Below are positions 9,034 through 17,784 of a stretch of DNA of 64,000 nucleotides, piece after piece (position 1 is the first letter of the stretch; the number at the start of each line of letters is the position of its first letter). Position numbers and translations under genes: made by a program. The stretch covers positions 3,348,001-3,412,000 of the forward strand of contig NZ_CP059572.1 of assembly GCF_019175365.1 (NCBI RefSeq). The letters run 5' to 3'. Source of the stretch: Actinomadura graeca. Lineage in GTDB: Bacteria; Actinomycetota; Actinomycetes; Streptosporangiales; Streptosporangiaceae. The notes under the pieces were generated by a model. That model saw only the letters and a program-made list of their open reading frames with translations, was not told where the DNA came from and did no database searches.

Positions 9034-9761
9034 TGTTCGATCCGGTCGGACGCGACGAGGCCCGTGAGCTGGCCCGCCGCGAGCTGGAGAAGCAGATCTA
9101 CCAGCGGGACAGGCCGTCCTGGCTGGAGCGGGCCTGGGAGCGGTTCACCGGGTGGCTGAACGAGCTGTTCAACCGCGCGGCCTCGCCGAACGCGCAGGGC
9201 GACGGCAGCGGCTGGATGTCGGTCGCGGTGATCGTCCTGATCGTGGTGGTGGCGGTCGCGCTCGTCGTGTGGCTGATGTGGGGGCGCCGCAACCTGCGCT
9301 CCCGGGAGGACGCGCTGCTGGAGGACGAGCCGTCCACCGCGCTCGACCACCGGTCCGCGGCGGAGGAGCACGCGGCGGCGGGGCGGTGGGCCGAGGCGAT
9401 CCGGGAGCGGCTGCGCGCCATCGCCCGCGACCTGGAGGAGCGGGCGGTGCTCGCGCCGCGCCCCGGCCGCACCGCCGACGAGCTGGCGGCGGAGGCGGGC
9501 GAGGCGGTGCCGCAGCTCGCGGACGAGCTGCGCGCGGGCGTGCGGACGTTCGACGACGTCTGGTACGGCGACCGGCCCGGCACCCCGGACGGGTACGCGC
9601 GTCTCAAGGACCTGGACGAGCGGCTGCGGGAGGCGCGGCCCAAGCCGCTGGAGCCCGACTCCCTCGTCCCCGCGGGCGCACCCGGAGCCGACGCGCCCGA
9701 CGGCGCGGAGACAGGCACGGCGACCGGCGCAGCGGACGAGGACGGGGGCCCGCGATGGTGA
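9033..9761 (+). CDS. DUF4129 domain membrane protein
   Basis: This 242-aa protein has a soluble amphipathic N-terminus (DEARELARRELEKQIYQRD), a single membrane helix near residues 60-80 (SVAVIVLIVVVAVALVVWL), and a cytoplasmic DUF4129 region with RTADELAAEAGEAVPQLA and FDDVWYGDRPGTPDGYARL. An acidic Ala/Gly-rich tail ends it. DUF4129 proteins accompany MoxR ATPases and transglutaminase-like or DUF58 proteins. The start overlaps the upstream stop; a GTG one codon earlier (9030) is equally possible. Its last bases overlap the next ATG. Confidence 0.82.
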   Translation: MFDPVGRDEARELARRELEKQIYQRDRPSWLERAWERFTGWLNELFNRAASPNAQGDGSGWMSVAVIVLIVVVAVALVVWLMWGRRNLRSREDALLEDEPSTALDHRSAAEEHAAAGRWAEAIRERLRAIARDLEERAVLAPRPGRTADELAAEAGEAVPQLADELRAGVRTFDDVWYGDRPGTPDGYARLKDLDERLREARPKPLEPDSLVPAGAPGADAPDGAETGTATGAADEDGGPRW

Positions 9762-10978
9762 CGCAGTCCCCGCCCCGGGGCGCCGGGACGGGCGCGGGCC
9801 CGGCGGAGACGTCCGCGCGTCAGGTCGCGGGACGACGCTGGCGGTCGGCGCGCGGCATCGTCGCCGTGCTCCTCGCGATGGTCCTGATCGCGGTGGTGCT
9901 GGCCGCGCTGCGCCCCTCGGGCACCCCCGACGAACTCGACCCGGCGTCGCCGAAACGCGACGGCGCCCGCGCGCTCGCCGAGATCCTCAGGCGGCACGGG
10001 ACACCGGTGACCGTGTCCCGGCAGCCGGACCGGGCCGCCGCCGCGTCCGTGCCGGGCACCGTCCTGGTGGTGACCCGCGGCGAGCGGCTCACCACGGCCG
10101 ACCTCGACCGCCTCCGCGCCACGCAGGGCGACCTGCTGCTCGTCGCCCCCGGACGCGACGTCATGCGGGCCCTCGCCCCGGGCGTGCGCCCGGACGGGCC
10201 GAACTTCGAGGAGAGCGCCGAGCCCGGCTGCACGCTGGGGGCCGCGACGCTCGCCGGGCGCGTCACGTTCGGCGACTCGCAGACCTACGAGGCCCCGGCG
10301 GGCGGGGTCGGCTGCTACCGGACGGGCGGCGGAGGCGACGCGGGCGCGCCGGCCCGGCTCGTCCAGATCCCGTCGGGCGGCCGCACCGTCACGGTGCTCG
10401 GATCGTCCCGCTTCCTCACCAACGCGCATCTCGCCGAGGACGGCAACGCGGCGCTGGCGATGAACCTCGCCGGGGCGCGCTCCGGCGTCGTCTGGCTGAT
10501 CCCCGGCAAGCCCGCGGCCGGCTCCGACGCCGGAGAGGACTCCCTCTCCGACCTGGTGCCGTTCGGGGTCTGGCTGTTCTTCCTCGAACTGGTGGTCGCG
10601 GTGCTGCTGGTGGCGGCGTGGCGGGCGCGGCGGCTCGGCCCGGTCGTGTCCGAGGCGCTGCCGGTCGCCGTCCGCTCCGCCGAGACGGTGGAGGGACGCG
10701 CCCGGCTCTACCGCGCGCGCCGCGCCCGCGACCGGGCCTCCGACGCGCTGCGCTCCGGGGCGCGCGAGCGGATCGTCCCCCTCCTCGGCCTGCCGCGCGG
10801 CAGCGCGCAGGACCCGGCCGCCGCGCAGGAGATCGTCGCCGCCGTCGCCCTCCGCACGACCTACGAGGAGGCGTACGTCGGCGCCGCCCTGTACGGTCCT
10901 GAACCCGCGGACGACGCCGGGCTGATCGCCCTCAGCGGCGTCCTCGACGACCTGGAAAGGCAGGTACGCCAGTCGTGA
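9755..10978 (+). CDS. DUF4350 domain-containing membrane protein
   Basis: The 407-aa protein has an N-terminal membrane helix (GIVAVLLAMVLIAVVLAALRP). An extracytoplasmic DUF4350 domain at about 65-250 follows, a Rossmann-like fold related to glutamine-amidotransferase-like sensors (KRDGARALAEILRRHGTPV, LLLVAPGRDVMRAL). A second helix (VWLFFLELVVAVLLVAAWRARRL) precedes a cytoplasmic tail of about 130 residues. It overlaps its upstream neighbour by 7 bases and its downstream one by 4. The domain is a steady companion of MoxR operons; no biochemical function is established. Confidence 0.82.
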   Translation: MVTQSPPRGAGTGAGPAETSARQVAGRRWRSARGIVAVLLAMVLIAVVLAALRPSGTPDELDPASPKRDGARALAEILRRHGTPVTVSRQPDRAAAASVPGTVLVVTRGERLTTADLDRLRATQGDLLLVAPGRDVMRALAPGVRPDGPNFEESAEPGCTLGAATLAGRVTFGDSQTYEAPAGGVGCYRTGGGGDAGAPARLVQIPSGGRTVTVLGSSRFLTNAHLAEDGNAALAMNLAGARSGVVWLIPGKPAAGSDAGEDSLSDLVPFGVWLFFLELVVAVLLVAAWRARRLGPVVSEALPVAVRSAETVEGRARLYRARRARDRASDALRSGARERIVPLLGLPRGSAQDPAAAQEIVAAVALRTTYEEAYVGAALYGPEPADDAGLIALSGVLDDLERQVRQS

Positions 10979-12030
10979 ACCACCCTGTTGACCTCGGGAA
11001 GGACGACGGGCCCGGCATGGGCTCCGGCGCCCCCGTCGACACGCCGCCGGGGGCCGGGCGGATGCCCGAGGAGGTCCGGCGGCAGTCCGAGACCGCCCGC
11101 GCGGCGCTCACCGCGCTGCGCAAGGAGGTGGCCAAGACGGTCGTCGGGCAGGACTCCGTGGTGACGGGCCTCGTCATCGCGCTGCTCTGCCGCGGTCACG
11201 TGCTGCTGGAGGGCGTCCCGGGCACCGCCAAGACGCTGCTCATCAAGACGCTCTCGCGCGCCCTCGACCTGGACTTCAAGCGCGTCCAGTTCACCCCCGA
11301 CCTGATGCCCGGTGACGTGACCGGGTCGCTGGTGTACGACAACCGCACCGCGGAGTTCGAGTTCCGCGAGGGGCCGGTCTTCACCAACCTCCTGCTCGCC
11401 GACGAGATCAACCGGACCCCGCCGAAGACCCAGGCGTCCCTGCTGGAGGCCATGGAGGAGCGGCAGGTGTCCGTCGAGGGGACGGCGCGTCCGCTGCCCG
11501 ACCCGTTCGTGGTGTGCGCGACGCAGAACCCCATCGAGTACGAGGGCACCTACCCCCTGCCCGAGGCGCAGCTCGACCGGTTCCTGGTGAAGCTGACCGT
11601 GCCCGTCCCCACCCGGGACGAGGAGATCGCCATGCTCCAGCGGCACGCCGCCGGGTTCGACCCGCGCGACCTGTCGGACGTGCGGCCCGTGGCGGGCGCC
11701 GACGAGCTGGCCGCCGGGCGCGCCGCGGTCCGCGCCGTCCACCTGGACCCGAAGGTCGCCGCCTACGTCGTGGACCTGTGCCGCGCCACCCGCCAGTCCC
11801 CGTCGCTCCAGCTCGGGGTGTCCCCGCGTGGCGCGACGGCGCTGCTGGCGACCTCCCGCGCGTGGGCGTGGCTGTCCGGACGCGACTACGTGACGCCCGA
11901 CGACGTGAAGGCGCTGGCCCGGCCGACGCTCCGCCACCGCGTGCAGCTGCGTCCCGAGGCCGAGCTGGAGGGCGCCACCGCGGACGGCGTGCTGGAGGGC
12001 ATCCTCGCCCACGTCCCCGCGCCGCGCTGA
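10975..12030 (+). CDS. MoxR family AAA+ ATPase
   Basis: The 351-aa AAA+ protein of the MoxR class has Walker A GVPGTAKT (about residues 79-86), Walker B LLADEINR, sensor motif ATQNPIEYEGTYPLPEAQLDRF, and the C-terminal lid domain with SPRGATALLATSRAWAWLSGRDYVTPDDV. MoxR ATPases act as chaperone-like motors that mature or activate partner proteins, often through VWA or DUF58 proteins. The GTG start sits in GTGA with the upstream stop. The adjacent DUF58 gene is its expected partner. Confidence 0.93.
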   Translation: MNHPVDLGKDDGPGMGSGAPVDTPPGAGRMPEEVRRQSETARAALTALRKEVAKTVVGQDSVVTGLVIALLCRGHVLLEGVPGTAKTLLIKTLSRALDLDFKRVQFTPDLMPGDVTGSLVYDNRTAEFEFREGPVFTNLLLADEINRTPPKTQASLLEAMEERQVSVEGTARPLPDPFVVCATQNPIEYEGTYPLPEAQLDRFLVKLTVPVPTRDEEIAMLQRHAAGFDPRDLSDVRPVAGADELAAGRAAVRAVHLDPKVAAYVVDLCRATRQSPSLQLGVSPRGATALLATSRAWAWLSGRDYVTPDDVKALARPTLRHRVQLRPEAELEGATADGVLEGILAHVPAPR

Positions 12031-13322
12031 TGGCCCTGACCGGACGCCTGGGGCTGCTGGCGCTGCTCGCCGCGCCCGTCCCGCTGCTGGCGCCGAGCTG
12101 GTGGGCGCTGCTCGCGGTGTGGGGCGCGCTGCTGCTCGGCGTCGCCGCCGACCTCGCCCTCGCGGGCAACGTGCGGGGGCTGCGCTTCCACCGGTCGGGC
12201 GCCACGAGCGTCCGGCTCGGCGAGACGGCGCGGGTCACGCTGGTGGTCGAGAACCTCGGCAGGCGCCGCCTGAAGGCCCGCCTCCGCGACGTGTGGCCGC
12301 CGAGCGCCGGCGCGACGCCCCGCACCGTCAAGGTGGACGTGCCCGCCGGTGAGCGCCGCCGCGTGGAGATGGCGCTCACCCCCACGCGGCGCGGCGACCG
12401 GCGCGCCGTCACCGTCGTCGTGCGGTCGGTGGGACCGCTCGGGCTCGCGGCACGGCAGCTGTCGCGTCCCGCGCCGTGGACGGTCCGGGCGCTCCCGGCG
12501 TTCCCGTCCCGCCGCCACCTGCCCGCCAAGCTCGCGCGGCTGCGGGAGCTGACCGGCGCGCACGTCGCGCTGATCCGCGGTCAGGGCACCGAGTTCGACT
12601 CGCTGCGCGAGTACGTGGACGGCGACGACGTCCGGTCCATCGACTGGCGGGCCACCGCCCGGCGCGGCGACGTGGTCGTGCGGACGTGGCGTCCCGAACG
12701 CGACCGCCGCATCTACCTGGTGCTCGACACCGGCCGGACGTCCGCGGGCCGCGTCGGCGACATCCCGCGCCTGGACTGCTCGATGGACGCGGCGCTGCTG
12801 CTCGGCGCCCTCGCGTCCCGCGCGGGCGACCGCGTCGACCTGCTCGCCTACGACCGGCGCGTCCGCACCCGCGTCGAGGGCGCCTCCCGCACCGACCTGC
12901 TGCCCGCGATGGTGCACGCGATGGCGCCCCTGGAACCCGAGCTGCTCGAATGCGACGCGGCGGGCATGGTGTCGACGCTGATGGCGCGCGTCCGGCAGCG
13001 CTGCCTGGTCGTCCTGCTGACGGAGCTGAACGCCGCCGCGATCGAGGAGGGCCTGCTGCCGCTGCTGCCGCAGCTCACCGCACGGCACCTCGTCATGATC
13101 GCCGCCGTGTCGGACCCGAGGATCACCGAGATGGCGGCCGGCCGCGGCGACCTCGCCGCGGTCTACGACGCGTCCGCCGCCGAGCGCGCCCGCGCCGACC
13201 GCCGCCGCCTCACCGCCGAACTGCGCGCCCACGGCGTCGAGGTGGTCGACGCACCCCCCAAGGAGATAGCCCCCGCCCTAGCCGACGCCTACCTAGCCCT
13301 GAAGGCCGCGGGAAGGTTGTAG
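12030..13322 (+). CDS. DUF58 domain protein, MoxR partner
   Basis: The 430-aa protein has two N-terminal membrane helices (residues 1-45) and a beta-rich region. The DUF58 signature then appears as GTEFDSLREYVDGDDVRSIDWRATAR, near residues 190-215, followed by a VWA-like fold (IYLVLDTGRTSAG and CLVVLLTELNAAA resembling MIDAS strands). Such proteins are thought to be membrane-tethered adaptors or substrates of MoxR. The ATG overlaps the moxR stop (TGATG). It ends the operon; the opposing SpoIIM-like gene stops 5 bp beyond. Confidence 0.9.
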   Translation: MALTGRLGLLALLAAPVPLLAPSWWALLAVWGALLLGVAADLALAGNVRGLRFHRSGATSVRLGETARVTLVVENLGRRRLKARLRDVWPPSAGATPRTVKVDVPAGERRRVEMALTPTRRGDRRAVTVVVRSVGPLGLAARQLSRPAPWTVRALPAFPSRRHLPAKLARLRELTGAHVALIRGQGTEFDSLREYVDGDDVRSIDWRATARRGDVVVRTWRPERDRRIYLVLDTGRTSAGRVGDIPRLDCSMDAALLLGALASRAGDRVDLLAYDRRVRTRVEGASRTDLLPAMVHAMAPLEPELLECDAAGMVSTLMARVRQRCLVVLLTELNAAAIEEGLLPLLPQLTARHLVMIAAVSDPRITEMAAGRGDLAAVYDASAAERARADRRRLTAELRAHGVEVVDAPPKEIAPALADAYLALKAAGRL

Positions 13323-13326
13323 TTGC

Positions 13327-14322
13327 CTAGCCTGCTGTGGGGGCGAGGTCGGGGCGTAGGTCGGCGTCGCCGGTTTCGCCGCGGCTTGTCGCCCGGCGGC
13401 CCAGGACGATCACGTAGGCGAGGAACGCCGCCTCGGCGACGACGCCGATGCCGACGCGGAGCCATGTCACGTGGACCCAGCCCGTCACGAAGCCCTCGAT
13501 GAGGCCGGACACCAGCAGCACGCCGACCAGGCCGATCGCGACGCTGACCGTCGACCGTCCCTCCTCGGCGAGGGCCTGGCCGCGGGTGCGGCGGCCGGGG
13601 TCGACGACCGTCCAGCCCATCTTGAGGCCGCCCGCGCAGGCCAGGTACACGGCGGTCAGCTCCAGCAGGCCGTGCGGCAGGATCAGCCCGAAGAAGATCG
13701 ATCCCTTCCCGGACGCGAACATCAGGCCGCCGACCACGCCGAGGTTGATCTGGTTCATCAGCAGGACGAACACGGTGGGGATGCCGAGCAGGATCCCGAA
13801 GATCAGCGCGACCGCCGACACCCACGCGTTGTTGATCCACACCTGGAACGCGAACGACGAGGCCGAGTGCTCGGTGTAGTAGTTCGCGAAGTCGTGGTCG
13901 ACCAGCTCGCGGATCTCCTCCGGCGTCGCGATGGTCGCCTGCACCTCCGGGCTGTGCACGATCCAGATCGCGAGGGCCAGCGCCAGCAGGTTGCCGAGGA
14001 CGGCGTTGCCGAGCCACCACCAGCGCATCCGGTAAGCGGCCGCGGGGAACGACACCGTCGCGAAGCGCGACACGTCCCGCCAGAGCGGTGCCTGCGCGCC
14101 GGCGACCGCGGCCCTGCCGCGCGCCACGAGGGACGACAGGCGGCCCACCAGCTGCGGGTCAGGGGAGCTCGACCGCACCACCGACAGGTGGGTGGCGGTG
14201 CGCTGGTACAGCTCGACCAGCTCGTCGATCTCCGTGCCGGACAGCCTCCGGCCGCGGTTGATCAGCCGTTCGAGGCGCTGCCAGTCGGCGTTGTGCGCGG
14301 CCACATAGGCGTCGACGTCCAC
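13327..14322 (-). CDS. SpoIIM-like (stage II sporulation protein M family) membrane protein
   Basis: The 331-aa protein has a soluble N-terminal helical region (RLERLINRGRRLSGTEIDELVELYQRTATHLS) and about six membrane helices. The SpoIIM family motif region FGLILPHGLLELTAVYLACAGGLKMGW is visible. In Bacillus SpoIIM acts in septal peptidoglycan remodelling; actinobacterial homologues beside RDD and MoxR genes are uncharacterised. The GTG at 14322 is preceded by TAGTCT after exactly 6 nt and no ribosome binding site, suggesting a leaderless mRNA. It is divergent from the RDD gene. Confidence 0.88.
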   Translation of the reverse strand: MDVDAYVAAHNADWQRLERLINRGRRLSGTEIDELVELYQRTATHLSVVRSSSPDPQLVGRLSSLVARGRAAVAGAQAPLWRDVSRFATVSFPAAAYRMRWWWLGNAVLGNLLALALAIWIVHSPEVQATIATPEEIRELVDHDFANYYTEHSASSFAFQVWINNAWVSAVALIFGILLGIPTVFVLLMNQINLGVVGGLMFASGKGSIFFGLILPHGLLELTAVYLACAGGLKMGWTVVDPGRRTRGQALAEEGRSTVSVAIGLVGVLLVSGLIEGFVTGWVHVTWLRVGIGVVAEAAFLAYVIVLGRRATSRGETGDADLRPDLAPTAG

Positions 14323-14328
14323 CCGGGG

Positions 14329-14334
14329 AGACTA
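14329..14334 (-). promoter_or_regulatory. -10 hexamer of a leaderless promoter for the SpoIIM-like gene
   Basis: TAGTCT on the minus strand, 6 nt before GTG 14322, places the transcription start at or next to the first base of the start codon. No Shine-Dalgarno sequence fits in that interval. Confidence 0.55.
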
Positions 14335-14393
14335 ACGCCTCGGTCCGCCGAACCGGCAAAATGGACCCGCCCCCGGCATTGGAGGAACAGGAC

Positions 14394-15434
14394 ATGGCCG
14401 AACTCGTCACCGGCGAGGCCGTCGCGCTCGACATCAGGGTCGCGCGGCTGGCCAGCCGTGGCTGCGCCGTGCTGCTGGACCTGATGATCCAGCTGGTGAT
14501 CCTCTACGGGGCCGTCATGGTCGCGTCCATGACCTCGCTCGTCGCGGACGAGGCGTGGGCGGCGGGCCTGACGCTGCTGGCGATGGTGGCGGTCATCGTC
14601 GGCTACCCGTGCGCGTTCGAGACGCTGACGCGGGGGCGGACGCTGGGGAAGATGGCGGCCGGGCTGCGGGTGGTCGCCGACGACGGGGGCCCGGTCCGGT
14701 TCCGGCAGGCGCTCGTGCGGGCGCTCGCCGGGTTCATCGAGTTCTGGACGCTCTACAGCGCGCCCGCCCTCATCGCGTCGCTGTGCAGCAAGCGCGGCAA
14801 GCGGCTCGGCGACATGTTCGCCGGGACGATCGTCATCCAGGAGCGGGTGCCGACCTCGGTGTTCGGGCCGGTCGCGGTGATGCCGCCGCAGCTCGCCGGA
14901 TGGGCGCGGACGCTGGAGCTGTCGATGCTCTCGGACGAGCTGGCGATGACCGCGCGCCAGTACCTGTCCCGTTTCTGGGAGCTGCTGCCGGACGTCCGCG
15001 ACTCGCTGGGCCAGCGCATCAGCGACCAGGTCGCCGCGGTCGTGAGCCCGCCCCCGCCGCCGGGCGTCCGCCCGGAGATCCTGCTGTCGGCGATCCTCGC
15101 CGAGCGCCGGCACCGCGAGGAGTGGCGTCTCGCCCGGCGCCGCGACGCCCGGCTCCGCCGCCTCGGCCGGGCCGGCTGGACGGCGCCGCAGCCGGGTCCC
15201 GCGCCCGCCATGGCGATGGCCGGGGCGCCCCCGGTCCCCCCGGCCCGGCAGGGACCGCCTGCCCCTCCCCCGTTCAGCCCGCCGAAGCCGGGGCAGCCCC
15301 AGTTCCTGCCTCCGCAGAACTACGGCGCGGGGCCCTACCAGGGTGTCCTCCCCCCGGCCCTGCCTGCGGGCGGCCCGTACCGGACCGGCCAATATCCGAA
15401 GGGGCAGTACCCCTCGGGTCCTTATCCGGGCTAG
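14394..15434 (+). CDS. RDD family membrane protein with Pro-rich tail
   Basis: The 346-aa protein begins with an RDD domain of three membrane helices (residues 10-160; IRVARLASRGCAVLLDLMI, then GRTLGKMAAGLRVV). A cytoplasmic helical region follows. The tail from about residue 265 is Pro/Gly/Gln-rich and ends in repeats of (Q/P)YPKGQYPSGPYPG type. RDD proteins are proposed transport or osmostress proteins. The ATG at 14394 has GGAGGA 7 nt upstream, so an in-frame ATG 11 codons earlier is unlikely. It converges with the TetR gene, the stops overlapping by 3 bases. Confidence 0.88.
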   Translation: MAELVTGEAVALDIRVARLASRGCAVLLDLMIQLVILYGAVMVASMTSLVADEAWAAGLTLLAMVAVIVGYPCAFETLTRGRTLGKMAAGLRVVADDGGPVRFRQALVRALAGFIEFWTLYSAPALIASLCSKRGKRLGDMFAGTIVIQERVPTSVFGPVAVMPPQLAGWARTLELSMLSDELAMTARQYLSRFWELLPDVRDSLGQRISDQVAAVVSPPPPPGVRPEILLSAILAERRHREEWRLARRRDARLRRLGRAGWTAPQPGPAPAMAMAGAPPVPPARQGPPAPPPFSPPKPGQPQFLPPQNYGAGPYQGVLPPALPAGGPYRTGQYPKGQYPSGPYPG

Positions 15435-16048
15435 TCGGCGGTGTAGGAGCGGAGTTCGTCCAGCATCGCGGTGACGATCTCGCTGAGGCGGACGGCGATC
15501 TCCTCGGGGGTGAGGCCGTCGCGGATGAGGGGGCCGGATTCCTCGATGACCGTCTGGGAGATCCACGCCAGCGTCATGCCCCGCAGCCGCGCGATCGCGG
15601 GGGGCGGGGCCGGGTCGGTGGTCTCGGTGATCACCGCGGCGAGGGCGCCGGCGAGGCGGTCGGTGCTCTGCAGGACCAGGCGGTGGACCTCGGGGCTGTG
15701 CAGCGCCAGGTGGCCGATCGTGCCTCTGAGCTCGTCGGAGCCCATCGACCGGACGTGCCCGGCCAGCGCGAGGGCCTCCGGCCGGAGGGCCTCGGCGGGC
15801 GCGGTGCCCGGGGCACGGTCGCGGACCGCGGCGGCGAACCGGGCGCGCACCTCCTCGAACCGGTCGAGGACCAGGTCCTGCTTGACCGGGAAGTGGTTGT
15901 AGACGGTCTGCTCGGACACCTCGGCGGCGCGCGCGATCTCGACGACGGCGGTGTTCTCGTAGCCGCGTTCCGCGAACAGCCGTGCGGCGGCGGCGGCGAT
16001 GTGCGCGCGGGTCCGTGCCCGCTTCAGCTCGCGTAGGCCCGGGGTCAC
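15431..16048 (-). CDS. TetR family transcriptional regulator
   Basis: The N-terminal helix-turn-helix (residues about 10-58: AAARLFAERGYENTAVVEIA, SEQTVYNHFPVKQDLVLDRF) is canonical TetR. The C-terminal ligand/dimer domain is not assignable to a ligand. Starts GTG 16048 and GTG 16057 are both plausible; the former has GGGG 5 nt upstream. It is divergent from an amidohydrolase gene, with two overlapping dyads in between covering its own -10 (TACCCT). Autorepression and control of the amidohydrolase are therefore the likely roles (inference). Confidence 0.9.
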   Translation of the reverse strand: MTPGLRELKRARTRAHIAAAAARLFAERGYENTAVVEIARAAEVSEQTVYNHFPVKQDLVLDRFEEVRARFAAAVRDRAPGTAPAEALRPEALALAGHVRSMGSDELRGTIGHLALHSPEVHRLVLQSTDRLAGALAAVITETTDPAPPPAIARLRGMTLAWISQTVIEESGPLIRDGLTPEEIAVRLSEIVTAMLDELRSYTAD

Positions 16049-16088
16049 GTTCCCCACGCTAGCGCAGAGGCTGGGGTGGGCACAAAAC

Positions 16089-16112
16089 TTAGGGTACGCT
16101 CTAAAATTAGAG
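16089..16112. promoter_or_regulatory. Overlapping operator dyads and divergent -10 boxes for the TetR/amidohydrolase pair
   Basis: Two dyads share a half-site. TTAGGG-TACG-CTCTAA at 16089-16104 is imperfect; CTCTAA-AA-TTAGAG at 16099-16112 is a perfect inverted repeat. The rightward strand carries TAAAAT (16102-16107) as a -10 candidate for the amidohydrolase. The minus strand carries TACCCT (16096-16091) as a -10 candidate for the TetR gene. Binding here would occlude both promoters. Confidence 0.6.
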
Positions 16113-16163
16113 TCCACTACTTCGATGAACTCCCCGCGCCGTCCTCACAGAAGGAGACCCCTG

Positions 16164-17444
16164 GTGTCCACACTGTTCCGCGTAGCGCACGTTCTCTCCA
16201 TGGACCCGGACATCGGCGACTTCTCGCCGGGAGAGGTGCTGGTCGAAGGGGACCGCATCACCGCCGTGGGGACGGCCCTCGACGCGCCGCCCGGGACGGA
16301 GCGGGTCGACGTCCCGGCCGGGATCCTCGTCCCGGGGTTCGTGGACACCCACCGCCACATGTGGGAGGCGCTGCTCCGCGGGGGCGCGCCGCACCACACC
16401 CTGGACGACTACATGTCCGACGTGCTGGGACGGTTCGGTCCCGTGCTGGGCCCGCACGACCTTCACCTGGGCACGCTGCTCAGCGCCCGCGCGGCGCTGA
16501 CGTCGGGGATCACCACCGTCCAGGACATCTCCAACATCCAGGACAGCCCGGACGCCACCGACGCGGTGGTCGCCGCACACCGCGCGTCCGGCCTGCGGAC
16601 CGTGTTCGCCTACGGCAAGAGCTTCCCCGCCATGATGCGGGACGGCTTCGGGCTGCCGGGCGACCTGCGGCGCGTCCGCGCGGAACTCCTGCCCGATCCG
16701 GGTGGCCTGGTCACGATGGCCGTCGTCGTCGAGGGGGGCGACGACGACGTCGAGCGCCGCAACGCCGCCGTCGCACGCGACCTCGGCCTGCGCGTCGCCC
16801 GGCATTTCTCGGCCGGCAAGTCGGCCGTCCGGCTGCGCGACATCGGCGCGCTCGTCCCCGGCACCGTCTTCATCCACGCCAACGACGTGGACGACGCGGA
16901 GCTGGCGGTCATCGCCGAGTCCGGCGGCAGCGTCTCCGTCTCGCCCGCGGTGGAGCTGATGATGGGCCACGGCTACCCGATGATGAAGGCCCGCCACCGG
17001 GTGCCGATCAGCCTCAGCACGGACGTCGAGGTCACGGTGCCCGCCGACATGTTCACCCAGATGCGGGCGGCCTACCAGGCGGGGCGGCACGCCAAGCATG
17101 CCGGGTGGGACGAGGCGGCGCCGTCGGTGCGGGACGTGCTGCACCTGGCGACCCTCGCGGGGGCCCGCGCGCTCGGCCTCGACGGCCGCACCGGCTCGCT
17201 GACCCCGGGCAAGCGGGCCGACCTGCTCCTGCTGCGGGCGGGACGTCCCGACGTCGCACCCGTCCTGGACCCTTACAGCACGGTCGTGCTCCAGATGGAC
17301 CGGGCGCACGTCGACACCGTGCTCGTCGACGGCCGGACGATGGTCCGGGACGGCCGTCCGCTCACCGACGACACCTCGCTGCTCGACCAGGCCCGGGCGG
17401 TGTCGCGGCAACTCGCCCCGCTTCTCGCGGGACGTGGCCGCTGA
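16164..17444 (+). CDS. Amidohydrolase family protein (chlorohydrolase/deaminase type)
   Basis: This 426-aa metal-dependent hydrolase has the composite beta-sandwich plus TIM-barrel layout of the AtzB/TrzN, guanine-deaminase and MTA/SAH-deaminase subgroup. The metal-binding DTHRHMWEALLRG has His63 and His65; later come FIHANDVDDAEL and ISLSTDVEVTVPADMF with the expected His and Asp positions. The C-terminus has LTPGKRADLLLLR, typical of returning strands. The substrate cannot be told; an aromatic or heterocyclic amine is likely. GTG 16164 has AAGGAG 7 nt upstream. It is probably controlled by the divergent TetR gene. Confidence 0.85.
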   Translation: MSTLFRVAHVLSMDPDIGDFSPGEVLVEGDRITAVGTALDAPPGTERVDVPAGILVPGFVDTHRHMWEALLRGGAPHHTLDDYMSDVLGRFGPVLGPHDLHLGTLLSARAALTSGITTVQDISNIQDSPDATDAVVAAHRASGLRTVFAYGKSFPAMMRDGFGLPGDLRRVRAELLPDPGGLVTMAVVVEGGDDDVERRNAAVARDLGLRVARHFSAGKSAVRLRDIGALVPGTVFIHANDVDDAELAVIAESGGSVSVSPAVELMMGHGYPMMKARHRVPISLSTDVEVTVPADMFTQMRAAYQAGRHAKHAGWDEAAPSVRDVLHLATLAGARALGLDGRTGSLTPGKRADLLLLRAGRPDVAPVLDPYSTVVLQMDRAHVDTVLVDGRTMVRDGRPLTDDTSLLDQARAVSRQLAPLLAGRGR

Positions 17445-17784
17445 CCCGTGCGATCGGCGCCGGGCCGTCCGGGGTCAGGGGCAGCGCCAAGGGCAGTGAC
17501 GCCCCACCCCTGTCCGTCCTTCACCGGGCCCGTTCCTGCCGGCGGGCCGCCGTGGAGGCGGCCACAACTCCGTCCTACACCAGCGGATACCTGACACTCG
17601 GCTGGAGAAGGGGCGCGGGAGCGCCCGGTCCCACCGGAGTCCGGTTCCCTGCCTCTGCCTGCCGTGGCACATCCGCGATCACCTCCACCGGCCTCGACAC
17701 CATGGACCGTCCAAGCCCTGAACGACCCCCGAACCGGCTCTAGGCCGGTTCAGGGGCCGACGGGGCCGCGCGGCAGGCGTCCGG
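17445..17784. other. Convergent spacer between amidohydrolase and carboxypeptidase genes
   Basis: This 340-bp convergent spacer has no credible coding frame. Apart from the terminator hairpin near its right end, I see nothing in it. Confidence 0.5.
17726..17756. terminator. Bidirectional hairpin terminator candidate
   Basis: GAACCGGC (17731-17738) pairs with GCCGGTTC (17744-17751) around a 5-nt loop. After one mismatch the stem extends by four more C-G pairs (17726-17729 with 17753-17756). It lies between two genes that converge, as expected for a shared terminator, though it lacks a T-run. Confidence 0.6.
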
